The position numbers and the translations under genes were made by a program. DNA of 64,000 bases from positions 1 through 64,000 of IMG/VR virus record IMGVR_UViG_3300022187_000025. The stretch is one strand, 5' to 3'. The notes below the pieces were generated by a model. It was not told where the DNA came from, did no database searches, and was given only the letters and a program-made list of their open reading frames with translations. The stretch is from a virus. This document shows positions 9,763 through 20,200 of the stretch, piece after piece (the first letter of the stretch is position 1; every line of letters begins with the position of its first letter).

Positions 9763-10831
9763 CTTTAATGTCTTTTATTCTAAGTTCGTTAATCAACTTA
9801 CCATAAATATTGTCATCATCAATCTCAGGATTATACTTAATGTATTCCTGTGAAAGCATATTCCAGATCATTTCTTCTTTACGTCCAAGATTATACAAGT
9901 TTGGAATATTCTTCTGTGAGTGCCAGATAAAGCTGCCACCACTAATAGTAATAGTGTGTGTATTCATAGCCTGCTTGACAAGATAACGCATATTCAATTC
10001 TCTGATACCTGTGTCATCATCAAGTAAGCTTGCAATACTCATAAATCTATCCAGCTTATCTGTAAAGTCTTTGGATTGAGTCCAGATATAATCTTCAAGA
10101 CGATCAATAACTACACGTTCACTAATACGAGTACCTTTTACAATACCAAGTACAATAGCTACTTTATACAGTGCAAAGCCATCGTAGTTTTCTTTCAGAT
10201 GCTGAAGCTTAGCTACTGCTCTACCTGCTTTTTCACGCTTATTAGATTTTTCAATCAAAGCCTGATGTTCTTGCCCAATATAGAAATCATGCAAACTTGA
10301 GTTGCATGTATCTTTACTATTAGCAATCTTTGGATTTTGATACATAAGCATCATAGCTAATGCACCTTCTGGATCATCTGAAGTAAAGATGTTTGTATCA
10401 TCTACAAGACTGACAGAGAAACGCTCAAAGAAATTATTCTCTTTGGCTTCAATATCAAATGCTTCTTTGACCTTTTTTTCATCTGTATAAGTACCAGCAG
10501 GACGATTGTGTACTACTTCAAGGAAAGTCTGTTTACTAATATAATCTTTTGATTGTAGCTCTTCAGCTTTGTCTGTCCATTGATTACCAATATACTTATC
10601 AGCAAACTCTTTATTCTTAAATGGATTTTCAATTTGTTCTGACAGACCTGTAGAAATCTTAGTATTATCTGGTGTACTTGGAAACATGTAGCTTTTAGTA
10701 GCTTTCTTAGCAAATGTACGACCAGCAGGAATTTGTGTACCATCTGTAGTTACGTAGCTGTAATTACCTCTGCCCTGTGCTGATTGACGAGGAGCTGGAT
10801 ACACAAACATTCTTTTAGGTAAAAAAATCAT
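9752..10831 (-). CDS. Unrecognised virion-operon protein
   Basis: 359 residues, no family recognised. The first 75 residues are basic and low in secondary-structure signals (repeated Pro, Ser, Thr, Lys). From residue 110 on it is mostly helical and mixed in charge. It lies between capsid and the putative connector in the same operon, 17 bases after the homing endonuclease gene. A head-completion, ring or cargo protein is plausible. The start ATG at 10831 has an A-rich upstream region. Confidence 0.55.
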   Translation of the reverse strand: MIFLPKRMFVYPAPRQSAQGRGNYSYVTTDGTQIPAGRTFAKKATKSYMFPSTPDNTKISTGLSEQIENPFKNKEFADKYIGNQWTDKAEELQSKDYISKQTFLEVVHNRPAGTYTDEKKVKEAFDIEAKENNFFERFSVSLVDDTNIFTSDDPEGALAMMLMYQNPKIANSKDTCNSSLHDFYIGQEHQALIEKSNKREKAGRAVAKLQHLKENYDGFALYKVAIVLGIVKGTRISERVVIDRLEDYIWTQSKDFTDKLDRFMSIASLLDDDTGIRELNMRYLVKQAMNTHTITISGGSFIWHSQKNIPNLYNLGRKEEMIWNMLSQEYIKYNPEIDDDNIYGKLINELRIKDIKVEG

Positions 10832-10848
10832 AAGTTTCTTATTATAGT

Positions 10849-11919
10849 TTAGTTAAATAAAATTTGTTCAAATTTAGTCTTTTTTCTTGACATATATACT
10901 GTAGCGTCTTTGTAAAGATAATTGTAGATTTTTTCTACATTAGCAAACCCACCATATCTTATATCTCCAGAGTTTTTCTTTCTGGTAGTAATTTTAGTAA
11001 AATTAAGGCCTATTTGCTCTACCATTATCTTTTGAATATTAGCCAAAAAAGGTCTATGACCAGATATAGATGTATGTGGTCTATTGGTAGAAAACCATAT
11101 AGAACCATTACCATCAAAATAACCTCTAATAAAATGAGACATGTATTTATCTTCTATATTAGGAAGTTCTTCTAATTGCGCTGTCTTATTAGGAATACAT
11201 CCCCACTCTATTAAATCACTATGTAGCTGCTTACTAAATATACGTAACGTGTATAAATTTTTATGACCTTTGGTTTTACGATTAGTAACAGCAATCTTTT
11301 TAGTATGTGCTTCAATAGCATTCCTAAAATCTTCAATTACATCTTCATCTGCCAGACTCAAAGTAATTGAATTATCTGTGCTACTAACATTACCATCGGC
11401 AAACATCATTCCTAACCAATAAGCTTTCTCATTAGTATCTATGCTACTAAAATAGTAGCCGTTATGAGGAGTAGCAACTACTTTACTAGCTCTTGGGTTT
11501 TCAATATATCTTAATACTGTATCCTTTGATACACCTACTCTTTCTGCTACTTCTCTGGAACTATAGCCTTTACTATACAATTCTTGAATTAGCTCTTCTT
11601 GCTCCTCACTTATAGTTTTTCTTGCACCTGGTCTATAAATACCAGCTTCTTTAATAACCTGATAAACTGTTTTATAAGAAATACCAGTCCTTTCATCAAT
11701 GTGCCTTACAGGTACATGTTCTTGATACAGTTTGATAATTTCTTGTTTTTGCTCATCAGTAATACCCATACCAGTACTTTTAATACCAGCATCGTTGAGA
11801 ACTGTTTTTACTAGCTCTTTGGGTAAATTTAATTTTCTTGAAACATGAGCATAAGTCTTTTTTTTGCTTGTTTCAAAAGCTTCAATGATGTCTTTAACTA
11901 AATCCTGTGGAAGTTGCAT
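10849..11919 (-). CDS. Free-standing LAGLIDADG homing endonuclease with HTH array
   Basis: 356 residues. Three helix-turn-helix units at about 4-46, 51-94 and 103-142 (for example D-E-R-T-G-I-S-Y-K-T-V and A-E-R-V-G-V-S-K-D-T-V) precede two LAGLIDADG motifs: YWLGMMFADG at 167-176 and FIRGYFDGNG at 263-272. This is the layout of a mobile endonuclease that cuts a specific phage site and is copied by repair. It lies between the capsid gene and the next virion gene and has its own host-type promoter (11957-11987). It is not in frame with a neighbour and no intron or intein splice blocks surround it. Confidence 0.85.
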   Translation of the reverse strand: MQLPQDLVKDIIEAFETSKKKTYAHVSRKLNLPKELVKTVLNDAGIKSTGMGITDEQKQEIIKLYQEHVPVRHIDERTGISYKTVYQVIKEAGIYRPGARKTISEEQEELIQELYSKGYSSREVAERVGVSKDTVLRYIENPRASKVVATPHNGYYFSSIDTNEKAYWLGMMFADGNVSSTDNSITLSLADEDVIEDFRNAIEAHTKKIAVTNRKTKGHKNLYTLRIFSKQLHSDLIEWGCIPNKTAQLEELPNIEDKYMSHFIRGYFDGNGSIWFSTNRPHTSISGHRPFLANIQKIMVEQIGLNFTKITTRKKNSGDIRYGGFANVEKIYNYLYKDATVYMSRKKTKFEQILFN

Positions 11920-11956
11920 ATTTACTGTTTTTAATTAATGAATAACTTCAACAGCA

Positions 11957-11987
11957 CAAATATACAACTTCCGTTTGGATTTAGCAA
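11957..11987 (-). promoter_or_regulatory. Bacteroidetes-type promoter of the HTH-LAGLIDADG gene
   Basis: On the minus strand TTG (11985-11987), a 20-base spacer and TATATTTG (11957-11964) match the Bacteroidetes -33/-7 consensus. The -7 element lies 38 bases before the start codon. Confidence 0.55.
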
Positions 11988-12000
11988 GTATTGTGGCGTA

Positions 12001-13596
12001 TTAATTTACAACCCATTCCACTCTTCCCACTCTCGAAACGTCCCAAATGCACAATGCACCAGCACAAGTACGGTAGATACCTACTTTCTTAGAGTTAGTA
12101 GGTCTGACAGAACCATCAGTTGGAGCACCAGTACGAATATCGTAAACACCACCTACCTGATAGTATTCTTCAACACCATCCTGCATTACCATAGTAATGT
12201 TTTCAACAGGAGCACCTTCTGGTCTGTTTTCTGTATGTCCAAAGTCAAAGATATCCATCTGGAAGCTTTCCAGTGGCAGATTGCTACCAGGAGCTTTAGT
12301 TTTAAACAACTGATCGTTGTCTTTAATTGGATCATACATGATTTCCACTTCAATTCCCATTGGGAATTTGATCTTAGTGAACTGAGCACCATACTCAAAT
12401 TCATTAGAGTGGTAACCTTTAGGATCATTACGCTTGTTAATGAATACACCTGGTTCCAGTGTCTGGAATTGGCTGGCTTCCTGCTTAATCAATTCAGACA
12501 GGAATGCAATACCACCTTCACCAGAATAAATCATAATCTTACGATTCTTGAAGTTATGGCGGCGGAAGTAAATGCTACGTACATACTCATACAGTTGCTT
12601 GAGTGTTAGTGAGCCATTGTGGGTAAAGTAGTTACCATCTTTTACAATCTCTCTCCAACCTGGAGCAATCTTAATAGGTCTGTCTGTATCACGGTCTTTA
12701 GTAATCTGTAGACGACCAAATTCCATCATAAGCTCTCTGTCCATTTCACAACGCTCAAGCAATCGTGCTTCAGCTTTGCTAATAAAGACACCTTTCTCAA
12801 TAATATCATTCTTGCCAGACTGCTTCAGTTTAGCCTGATAGATATATTGGTCAGTGAAAGCATCAGAATACTTTTTGCCAGCAAAGTCATAGCTCTCTTT
12901 GTTCTGAGAACCACGCTTAGCTGCGGCAATTTCCATACGTACAAACTTATCAGTGAACTCAATCTTGTTACTAAACTGTCCTGTTACAGAACGCAGTTTC
13001 ATCATTGAGCTATACTGATCTGGGCCATACTTCTGGTTCAATTCATCTGCTGTAGCAGTAGATGTACGTACAAGAATACGACCTGGTTGCAGATAATCTA
13101 CAGGAATCCAGCTGTTAGGATTACCATCCTGTACTTCTACGGTATAAGCCCAAGACTGATTACCAAGAGGACGTGGTTGTCCAATAATACGAAGCTGTGG
13201 AAGATTAGGATTTTCAGTCAACAGAATAGCAGGCTCATGTAGCCAGTCTTTGTCAAGAGCAATTTCAAATTCTTGTCCATCCTTACCTGGCTGGCTGTCT
13301 GCTGCCACAAGGAGTTCTGTAATACGAAAATCAACATCAGCATCGCCAATAACAGACCACTGATATTCATCTTTACCACCTGGAATCACATAGTAATTAC
13401 CAGAAGCATAAGTGTGATATGTGAACTTCTTGTTCACAATGTCAGAATCCAACTCTGCTGAATACAGCATAGAGGTTTTTACGCCAAAGTCATATGGCTG
13501 TTCATCACGAAACATAGCTGCATGAGCAACGGAGTCGTGAAAACTACCACCAAAACCTTTACGAGACGTAACGGGGATTGCAGTTTTACGAATCAT
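12001..13596 (-). CDS. Major capsid protein (putative, HK97-fold candidate)
   Basis: 531 residues, a normal length for crAss-like capsid proteins. It is third after the portal and a scaffold-like gene, the usual place of the major capsid gene. The sequence is evenly mixed in charge with many aromatic residues and no signal peptide. Alternating helical and beta stretches, including RSVTGQFSNKIEFTDKFVRM in the middle, fit a HK97-type shell protein. Identification rests on gene order, size and composition, not on a diagnostic motif. Scaffold and capsid are 15 bases apart; downstream a homing endonuclease has entered the gap. Confidence 0.65.
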   Translation of the reverse strand: MIRKTAIPVTSRKGFGGSFHDSVAHAAMFRDEQPYDFGVKTSMLYSAELDSDIVNKKFTYHTYASGNYYVIPGGKDEYQWSVIGDADVDFRITELLVAADSQPGKDGQEFEIALDKDWLHEPAILLTENPNLPQLRIIGQPRPLGNQSWAYTVEVQDGNPNSWIPVDYLQPGRILVRTSTATADELNQKYGPDQYSSMMKLRSVTGQFSNKIEFTDKFVRMEIAAAKRGSQNKESYDFAGKKYSDAFTDQYIYQAKLKQSGKNDIIEKGVFISKAEARLLERCEMDRELMMEFGRLQITKDRDTDRPIKIAPGWREIVKDGNYFTHNGSLTLKQLYEYVRSIYFRRHNFKNRKIMIYSGEGGIAFLSELIKQEASQFQTLEPGVFINKRNDPKGYHSNEFEYGAQFTKIKFPMGIEVEIMYDPIKDNDQLFKTKAPGSNLPLESFQMDIFDFGHTENRPEGAPVENITMVMQDGVEEYYQVGGVYDIRTGAPTDGSVRPTNSKKVGIYRTCAGALCIWDVSRVGRVEWVVN

Positions 13597-13611
13597 TATT
13601 TATTATAAATT

Positions 13612-14652
13612 TTAGTCAACAAATTCAAATTTTGCATTTTTATCTGATCTGGTCTTAGTACTAGACTTACCTGATCTGTGTGCGTCACTCTTTCTAAAAT
13701 GACGTTCTATACTACTTTTAACTTTAGCAGCAGCTTTACTAAAAGTACTGTTTGCAAATGCCTGCTCATCAATCTCTCCTTTTTCAGGATCATAATACTG
13801 CATATAGTTTGCAAACTGTATCAAAGCTTTAGGATGTTGTACAATAGCTTGTGTCTTAGCTCTAAGATTACCAGAGAATACTTCATTAAATACTCTCTTA
13901 CGTATACTATCATCCCACTCTGTACCTTTAAGCTGTTCAGCAACTGTCTGTTGAAACTCTTGCTGCTTCTGCTTTCTAAGTTCTTTATTCTTTTTAGCTT
14001 CCTCAATCTTCTGCTTTTCAAGTTCAGATTGCTGTTGCTTAAGTTGTTCAGTAATATCTTTAGCTGAATCTACAAGTTTACCATCATCTTCCAGCGTATC
14101 TACAAAGCGTTCTGCATTAGCTTTATTTCCAAGTTTATCTGTATAATGATTAATTAGAAAGCTACGTGCAGAATCTTCATTAAACTCTGTAGGTACTACT
14201 GTATCTCTGTTAGATAGAAACTCATTCAATTTATCTACTGAAAACCCATCTCCTTCTGACAAGATATATTCCATTACAGATTTACCTTCATCTGGTACAG
14301 CATCAATTAGCTCTTGCTCTACCTGATTATAATAGGACGCAATGTTCTCTTGCAGAATATTCTCAAACTCTTCAGCAGTACCATTAAAGTCACCTTCATG
14401 GTTAAGTAAGCCCTTATCTTTATAGAAACTATACAAGCTCTTAAGATACTCAGAATCTTCTGACTCTGGTTCTGCGCCATCTTCAGTTTCTACTTCAAAA
14501 GGATCACCTTGTTGTATAACAGGTTCTTCTGTAATCTGCTCAGGTTCTTCAATAGTTTCTTTAATCTCCTCTTTTGGAGTTTCTTGAGTGTCTTGTCCTG
14601 GAATTACTTCTTCCATGCCAAATTCAAATTCTGGCAGTTTGTTCTCTTCCAT
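13612..14652 (-). CDS. Scaffold-like protein (putative)
   Basis: 346 residues. The first 70 residues are strongly acidic with repeated Glu/Pro. A coiled-coil rich in Gln, Lys and Glu runs from about 205 to 250, and the C-terminus is basic (R-H-F-R-K-S-D-A-H-R-S-G-K). Acidic N-terminus, coiled coil, basic C-terminus and a position between portal and capsid are the classic marks of a scaffolding protein. No protease domain is seen in it or nearby, so it may leave the head intact or be cut by a host or unrecognised enzyme. Confidence 0.55.
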   Translation of the reverse strand: MEENKLPEFEFGMEEVIPGQDTQETPKEEIKETIEEPEQITEEPVIQQGDPFEVETEDGAEPESEDSEYLKSLYSFYKDKGLLNHEGDFNGTAEEFENILQENIASYYNQVEQELIDAVPDEGKSVMEYILSEGDGFSVDKLNEFLSNRDTVVPTEFNEDSARSFLINHYTDKLGNKANAERFVDTLEDDGKLVDSAKDITEQLKQQQSELEKQKIEEAKKNKELRKQKQQEFQQTVAEQLKGTEWDDSIRKRVFNEVFSGNLRAKTQAIVQHPKALIQFANYMQYYDPEKGEIDEQAFANSTFSKAAAKVKSSIERHFRKSDAHRSGKSSTKTRSDKNAKFEFVD

Positions 14653-14718
14653 TATTTTAGTTTAGTTTAATCAAAAGTATGTGAATAAATATTATTAAAG
14701 TCATTAATAGCTCTTATT

Positions 14719-17208
14719 TTAATCTGTACTACTTTTAGATTCAGATACAGCTTGTTGCTCTATATCTAACTTTCTATCCTTTTGAGCTAATTCTCTAAGT
14801 ACCTTAGTTGCTTCAAGCTCTTTAGGTATTTCATCAGCATCAGTTTTAAGCTGATTCTGAAGAATAATTTTATCAATCTCATGTGATTGCTCATCCTCAA
14901 CCTGCTGTCTTTTAGCTTGCTGTAATCTAGCAGCATTTTCTCCTCTCATTTTTTCCATCTGCTGTCTACGCTGCTCTTGTTCCCGTGCAGCTATCATAAT
15001 CATCTTATGTACTTCAGATGGAGCTTTCTTACTGGTAATAGCTCTAATCAATGTACTGAGTGTTTCTACACCTTCACCAGCATTTTGAGCAATAGCTTGT
15101 GCTTGTCCAAGCATAATTTGTCTGTAATCATCATCAGACTGATTACTAGTCAAGAACAATCCTATATCACCATACCCAAGATATTCAGGCATTACTCTGA
15201 GTACCTGCTTGGTATTGTCTGGAGTAACATAGTGCAGCATAGTAAACTCAGTATCATCATTTTCTTCAAAGAAATTCTGATAATACATTCTAAATTGAGC
15301 AAGATATTCAGCTGAAATAGATCTCCATAGTTCTGAGTGTTCTATCATATACCACTCAATCATAGTAAAACCTTGCTGAAGAGCACGTTGATTATCAGAT
15401 GCATTTGAGTTAGCACTAAATTGACCTTCTGCCTGTAATGGTACAAGCATAGAGAAACCAATCTCTCTATCAATCAGGTCAAGCAGTTGTTGCATATTAA
15501 TAATCTCACCCATAGCTCCAGCTACTTCTGGTCTTACAGCAGCAGTACGTTGTGGATTGGGTAAACCCATAGAGTTCTGTGAGCCAGAATAATAACTGTC
15601 TCCAAGCACTCGTCTGTAATATCTCCAAATAGCAAGCTTATCTACACCAATACTTTCTCCATTCTCATCCAGTTCAAGATAATCTGGTATTTGATCTATG
15701 TCAATATTCTTAATGTAACCTTCATACTTAGCTATCTCTTTGCTTTGTAGGTTCTTAATCAGATTGTACTGAAACTGAGCAGGAATAGCTCTACCTACAA
15801 GACTAATAGACTCAGAGTTAACATTAGTATATATTCTACCTTTATAACTTAGCTCAAAGCTACCGTAAGGATCATCTAAATTGATAGGCTGATTAGGTAC
15901 TTCACGATAGTTTAAATATACATCTTGTCCAAGACGAGTAATTTCATACCTTCTTGGTATCCATATTTGTTCAGCCACATATGGTACACTATTCTCTACC
16001 CATTCAAACTTAGTAGCTTTTCTACCATATCTGTTTGTGTATTTAACTTTTGTAGCTTCTTCTGGTATTTCATAGCCTTTAGGATGTACTTCAGTTTGTA
16101 GCTCTCCATACTCATTAGGATAGCTCAGGAATATAAGTTCTCTAAATGCCTTGAACTCAAAATGAGTCTTGAATACAAGACGCTCATTATTATACCTTCT
16201 ATTTGTACCAGAACCCTGTGCTTGCCCAACTGTTTTATGCTGAGTATCTTGCAGATGCAAGCCAAGCTCAAAACTGGTTGGGTCATAAGTAACCTTTGGA
16301 TTGCTTCCTCCAATAACATTATGCCTGTCATTAACAGCCAGGCTTGAACTATATGTGTACGTGCCAAGACGTTCTATCTGTTCTTGCGTAAGCTCATCAC
16401 CATAGAGATTCATAATCTCAGCCATAGTCAAAGCTACTCTAGTCCAGGCATAATCTCCTTTCTCTATTCTGTATTCATCCGGGCTTTTATGAAAGCCAAA
16501 ATGTAAAGGATTGATAACAGTAATACCGGGTTTTCCATAGTGCTCTCCTACATAACATATTTCTCTGTCAGAAGTAATTGCATGTTTCCAGCCTAAGCTC
16601 ATTTTACGTACAACTTCCTCTGAGTAGTTAAAATACTCTAATACCTGATTAGCAAATATCTCAAGGCTGGATTTAAAATCTTGTGCTATTTCAGCTGGGT
16701 CAGGTGTAGACTGCATTTCCTGCACATAATCATTAGCTTCTATCTGACTTGCACCAGCCATAGCCATATCTGTCTGTTCAAACTTCAGCAGCATTCTTTC
16801 AATGACAGCCTTTCTGATTTCTTTAGATAGTTCTTCATTAAACTTTCTAACTGCTTCCTGACTGATAAAACTTGCATGGTAGTTGTCTCTACGCTTAAGC
16901 ATTTCACCATTCAAGTAACTATATTTAGAGAATATTCTATTATAGTGTATAATCTCTTCGTCAATATCTATTTCCTGGCTAAGCTCATTTGGTATATTGA
17001 CTCTACAGAACTCTTTGAGAGCTTCTCTAAAACCGTCGATGCGATCATTGATGACATCATACCATAGCTTCATCTGTTTGTAGTTATGCACTACAGTAGT
17101 ATCATAAGGCACAATATAGTCCAGATAATCTCTGAACCACTCACCATCTTTTTTGTATTTCTCAATCTCAGATACTCTAAGTCTGTATATAGGTTCAAAA
17201 TAACTCAT
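14719..17208 (-). CDS. Portal protein
   Basis: 829 residues, the large size typical of crAss-like portals. It directly follows the large terminase with a 4-base overlap (17205-17208). The central region (about 190-480) is mixed alpha/beta, and the C-terminal 130 residues form a long Gln/Glu/Lys/Arg-rich helix with EQEQRRQQMEKM and similar heptads, as in the barrel/crown of portal rings. It would form the dodecameric DNA channel that docks the terminase. The identification is from order, length and architecture; I see no short diagnostic motif. Confidence 0.75.
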   Translation of the reverse strand: MSYFEPIYRLRVSEIEKYKKDGEWFRDYLDYIVPYDTTVVHNYKQMKLWYDVINDRIDGFREALKEFCRVNIPNELSQEIDIDEEIIHYNRIFSKYSYLNGEMLKRRDNYHASFISQEAVRKFNEELSKEIRKAVIERMLLKFEQTDMAMAGASQIEANDYVQEMQSTPDPAEIAQDFKSSLEIFANQVLEYFNYSEEVVRKMSLGWKHAITSDREICYVGEHYGKPGITVINPLHFGFHKSPDEYRIEKGDYAWTRVALTMAEIMNLYGDELTQEQIERLGTYTYSSSLAVNDRHNVIGGSNPKVTYDPTSFELGLHLQDTQHKTVGQAQGSGTNRRYNNERLVFKTHFEFKAFRELIFLSYPNEYGELQTEVHPKGYEIPEEATKVKYTNRYGRKATKFEWVENSVPYVAEQIWIPRRYEITRLGQDVYLNYREVPNQPINLDDPYGSFELSYKGRIYTNVNSESISLVGRAIPAQFQYNLIKNLQSKEIAKYEGYIKNIDIDQIPDYLELDENGESIGVDKLAIWRYYRRVLGDSYYSGSQNSMGLPNPQRTAAVRPEVAGAMGEIINMQQLLDLIDREIGFSMLVPLQAEGQFSANSNASDNQRALQQGFTMIEWYMIEHSELWRSISAEYLAQFRMYYQNFFEENDDTEFTMLHYVTPDNTKQVLRVMPEYLGYGDIGLFLTSNQSDDDYRQIMLGQAQAIAQNAGEGVETLSTLIRAITSKKAPSEVHKMIMIAAREQEQRRQQMEKMRGENAARLQQAKRQQVEDEQSHEIDKIILQNQLKTDADEIPKELEATKVLRELAQKDRKLDIEQQAVSESKSSTD

Positions 17209-20200
17209 TGTCCTATTCGTTGTTTAAGGAATTTTGACATTTTACTGAAAGGATTATTCTGTCTGGATAAGCCCTCTTTGATATTGTGCTCAATCTCTCC
17301 AAGTGCCAGTGGTAACCCCATCATACTAGATACTGCGTCATAGTTCCCTTTAAGTGTATAATCTCTTATTTGACGTATTGTAAATATACAAGGTATCCTA
17401 AATATATTTTTTTCAACCTCGTCATTAATATCTGTCTCTTCAAGCAACCAATCATTAAGCCTGTCAAGCATTGATATCTTACTGACTTGGCTACCTACAA
17501 CAAATCCAGTCTTTGTTGTATTCTTCAGATATATATGCTGTCCTTGTTCAAACTGAGGCTGAAGACATAACAGATATGCTTTATTCTTTTTAATAAAGTG
17601 TGATCTAAGCCTATCCCCTCTGTTTGATTCATACCATAATTGCCTCATAGGATTACCATAAAAAGCAAGCATTTTTTCAAGTACCTGATTATAACCATCA
17701 AGACCATTTTTATTCTTGCCTATATAGGTAGCTGCAAGGCAATTACCCTTAGCACCGTAAGGTATATATTTAGGATTAATCCATACGTGAGTTACACCAA
17801 GAGATCCACCTTCGTCAAAAGCATCAGATACATAAGGGTCATGTGTAAAGATATGAGCATCAATAGGTATCTTACCATTTATCCTAAAAGGCTGCTCATA
17901 CATCATTACAGCTCCTTCAAGAGATTCCTTATCTTGTAAGTTATCGTCATAGATTGGATAAGCTGTAGGGTCAACCTCATAATTAACTCCGTCTGGATGA
18001 TTGTTATCCCAAAATAGACTAATAGGCGTACCTATAGACTCATACAAGTTGTTTTTTAATAGTTGTTTTTCTCGTAGTTCAGCTTCTTTACCAGGAAGTA
18101 GTTGGCCTTCTGAAGCTATCCACATATGCTCTATCTCTGTAGGATAGTTCATTTTCCAGTTATTAATAATAGCTGGATCGTTAGTGCGTAGCTTCTCTTC
18201 CAGTTTGTCATCGTAATACTTCTTAGCTTTAGCCAGATTAGTATTACCATTCTTGTCTTTAAATCTTTTATCTACTATATATGCAGGCAAAAAGAAACAA
18301 TGCTTTTCACCATCTTTACCTTTATATCCTATACAGTTATAGTCATCAGGATGAGTAAATATCTTTTGTGCAGCTTTAATAGTGTGTATATTACCAGATG
18401 TACCTACACCTATTCTGGGAGCAAACTGTACACCATCTACACTTACAACAGCTTCGTCAGAACCCCATGCATTTAATAAATCTTCAAACAGACCTATCTC
18501 CTCATACATTATTAAAGAACGTCTACCACCTGCACCTGATTCAGCACCTGTACGTTTGTTAGCAGAATAACTTACATGGTATACTGTACTGCCTGTACCT
18601 CTTTCTTCCCATGCACTACCTACTTTAACAGAAAATTTATTAGTCCATCCTCTTTCATCATCTGTATCAAAGCTTCCCGTCATCTCCTTATAGAAAGGAC
18701 AAGGTTCCCAATCATCATCTCCAATCTTACCCCATGTACCTGCTTCTGGGCTAGTTTTAAGGAAGTTAGAACTAATCTTCATAAAAGCCAGCGTCTTTGC
18801 AGATTTACCTTTAATACCTGCACCTACATTTATAAGTATCTGGTTTGGGTTACGTATAATTTGCTCATTGTAAACTTTAGCTCCATCAAATGTTATATCG
18901 TAGAATACTTCTGCCAGTATATGGTACAGCGATTTCCCGCCACCTCTGCAATTATGTACTACAGTATAGTCTTTTAGCAAATATAAATTATCTTGATCTA
19001 CTTCTATTCCATAATATGTATCATAAGAATACTTTTCTATATTTATAACATTTTTATTAGAACCTTTACTGTTTTTGTAAACTCTAACAGGAGCTTTCTT
19101 TCTTTTTATCTTACAAGGTATTCTACCTATTTCTCCATAAATTCTAAGATTGTAATTAGCATTATTTTTAATACTTACTCTTCTGGAATTTATAGTAGTT
19201 CTGTAACCTAATGACCAGCAAAGTTCTTCAACCTGCTTAATTAGATTAAAATCAGAATTACAAAAAGTATACCTATGCATCTTTTTAGAATAATTCCCGT
19301 CAGAGTCTAGTAATCCTGCTAATAGTTCTAATCTTTGGTCTATAGAAGACTGTAGATATTCTATTGGAATATGTTTGTTATTCCTAAAAGTTTTTGACCA
19401 ATAATTATTTTTATAGAGCATAGTTTTGTCTATAAGCCTAAACCTATAGACATTCATATCCCCAAAAGAACCTTGATTAGAAGCTAGCTTTATGTTATAA
19501 GAAAACCTTTCAGGATCAGACTTAGCATATCCAATTAGCCATCTTTTTATTTCTATTTCGTTTTCTGCAAAGCATATTAATTTTTCTCTTTTAAAACCAT
19601 CTCCTAACCAAAGGCCTATAAAATAAGGATGAAGTTTTAAATCTTTTTTATCATACTCTATCGGTACTGCTGTTACTCCTCTATATTTAGCGTTACAATT
19701 TTTATAGCTCGTTTTAAATTTATTATATAGTTTTTCTGTTTCTATATTTATTCTTTTTAAACTACCTTTTCTTCTAACAGTGGAAACTTTATCTAAATGA
19801 AGTAAATGCTTAGAGTTTACAATATAAGGTTCTCTTTTTGCTTGAGTTACTTTATAAAGTTGATCTTCTCCTGTAAATAAGTTTTTAACTATTCTAGGAG
19901 TAGAATCAGGCCCCATTAATCTGTCTCCTATTTCTACATCCTCTATATTTTTAAGACTTCCGTCATACATACGTACCTGTGTGCCTTTACCGTGGCAACC
20001 CAAAATTGTTACGTTCTTAGCATCATTATTATACAATGGAATACCTACAGGATTATCATGTCTTTTAGCTATATTCTCTAGAGGCTCTATAAATTCTTTG
20101 AATGTTCCATCAGACTTATACAGGCATAACTCATTATCTTCAGGAAACTTAGTCTTATTTATATTAAATACTCTAAAATCTGATGTGTATTTATCATCTT

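Noticed and set aside
11938-12609. 223-codon plus-strand frame over the capsid gene end
   Set aside because: Shadow of the capsid gene and its downstream promoter region; no homology-like features and implausible composition.
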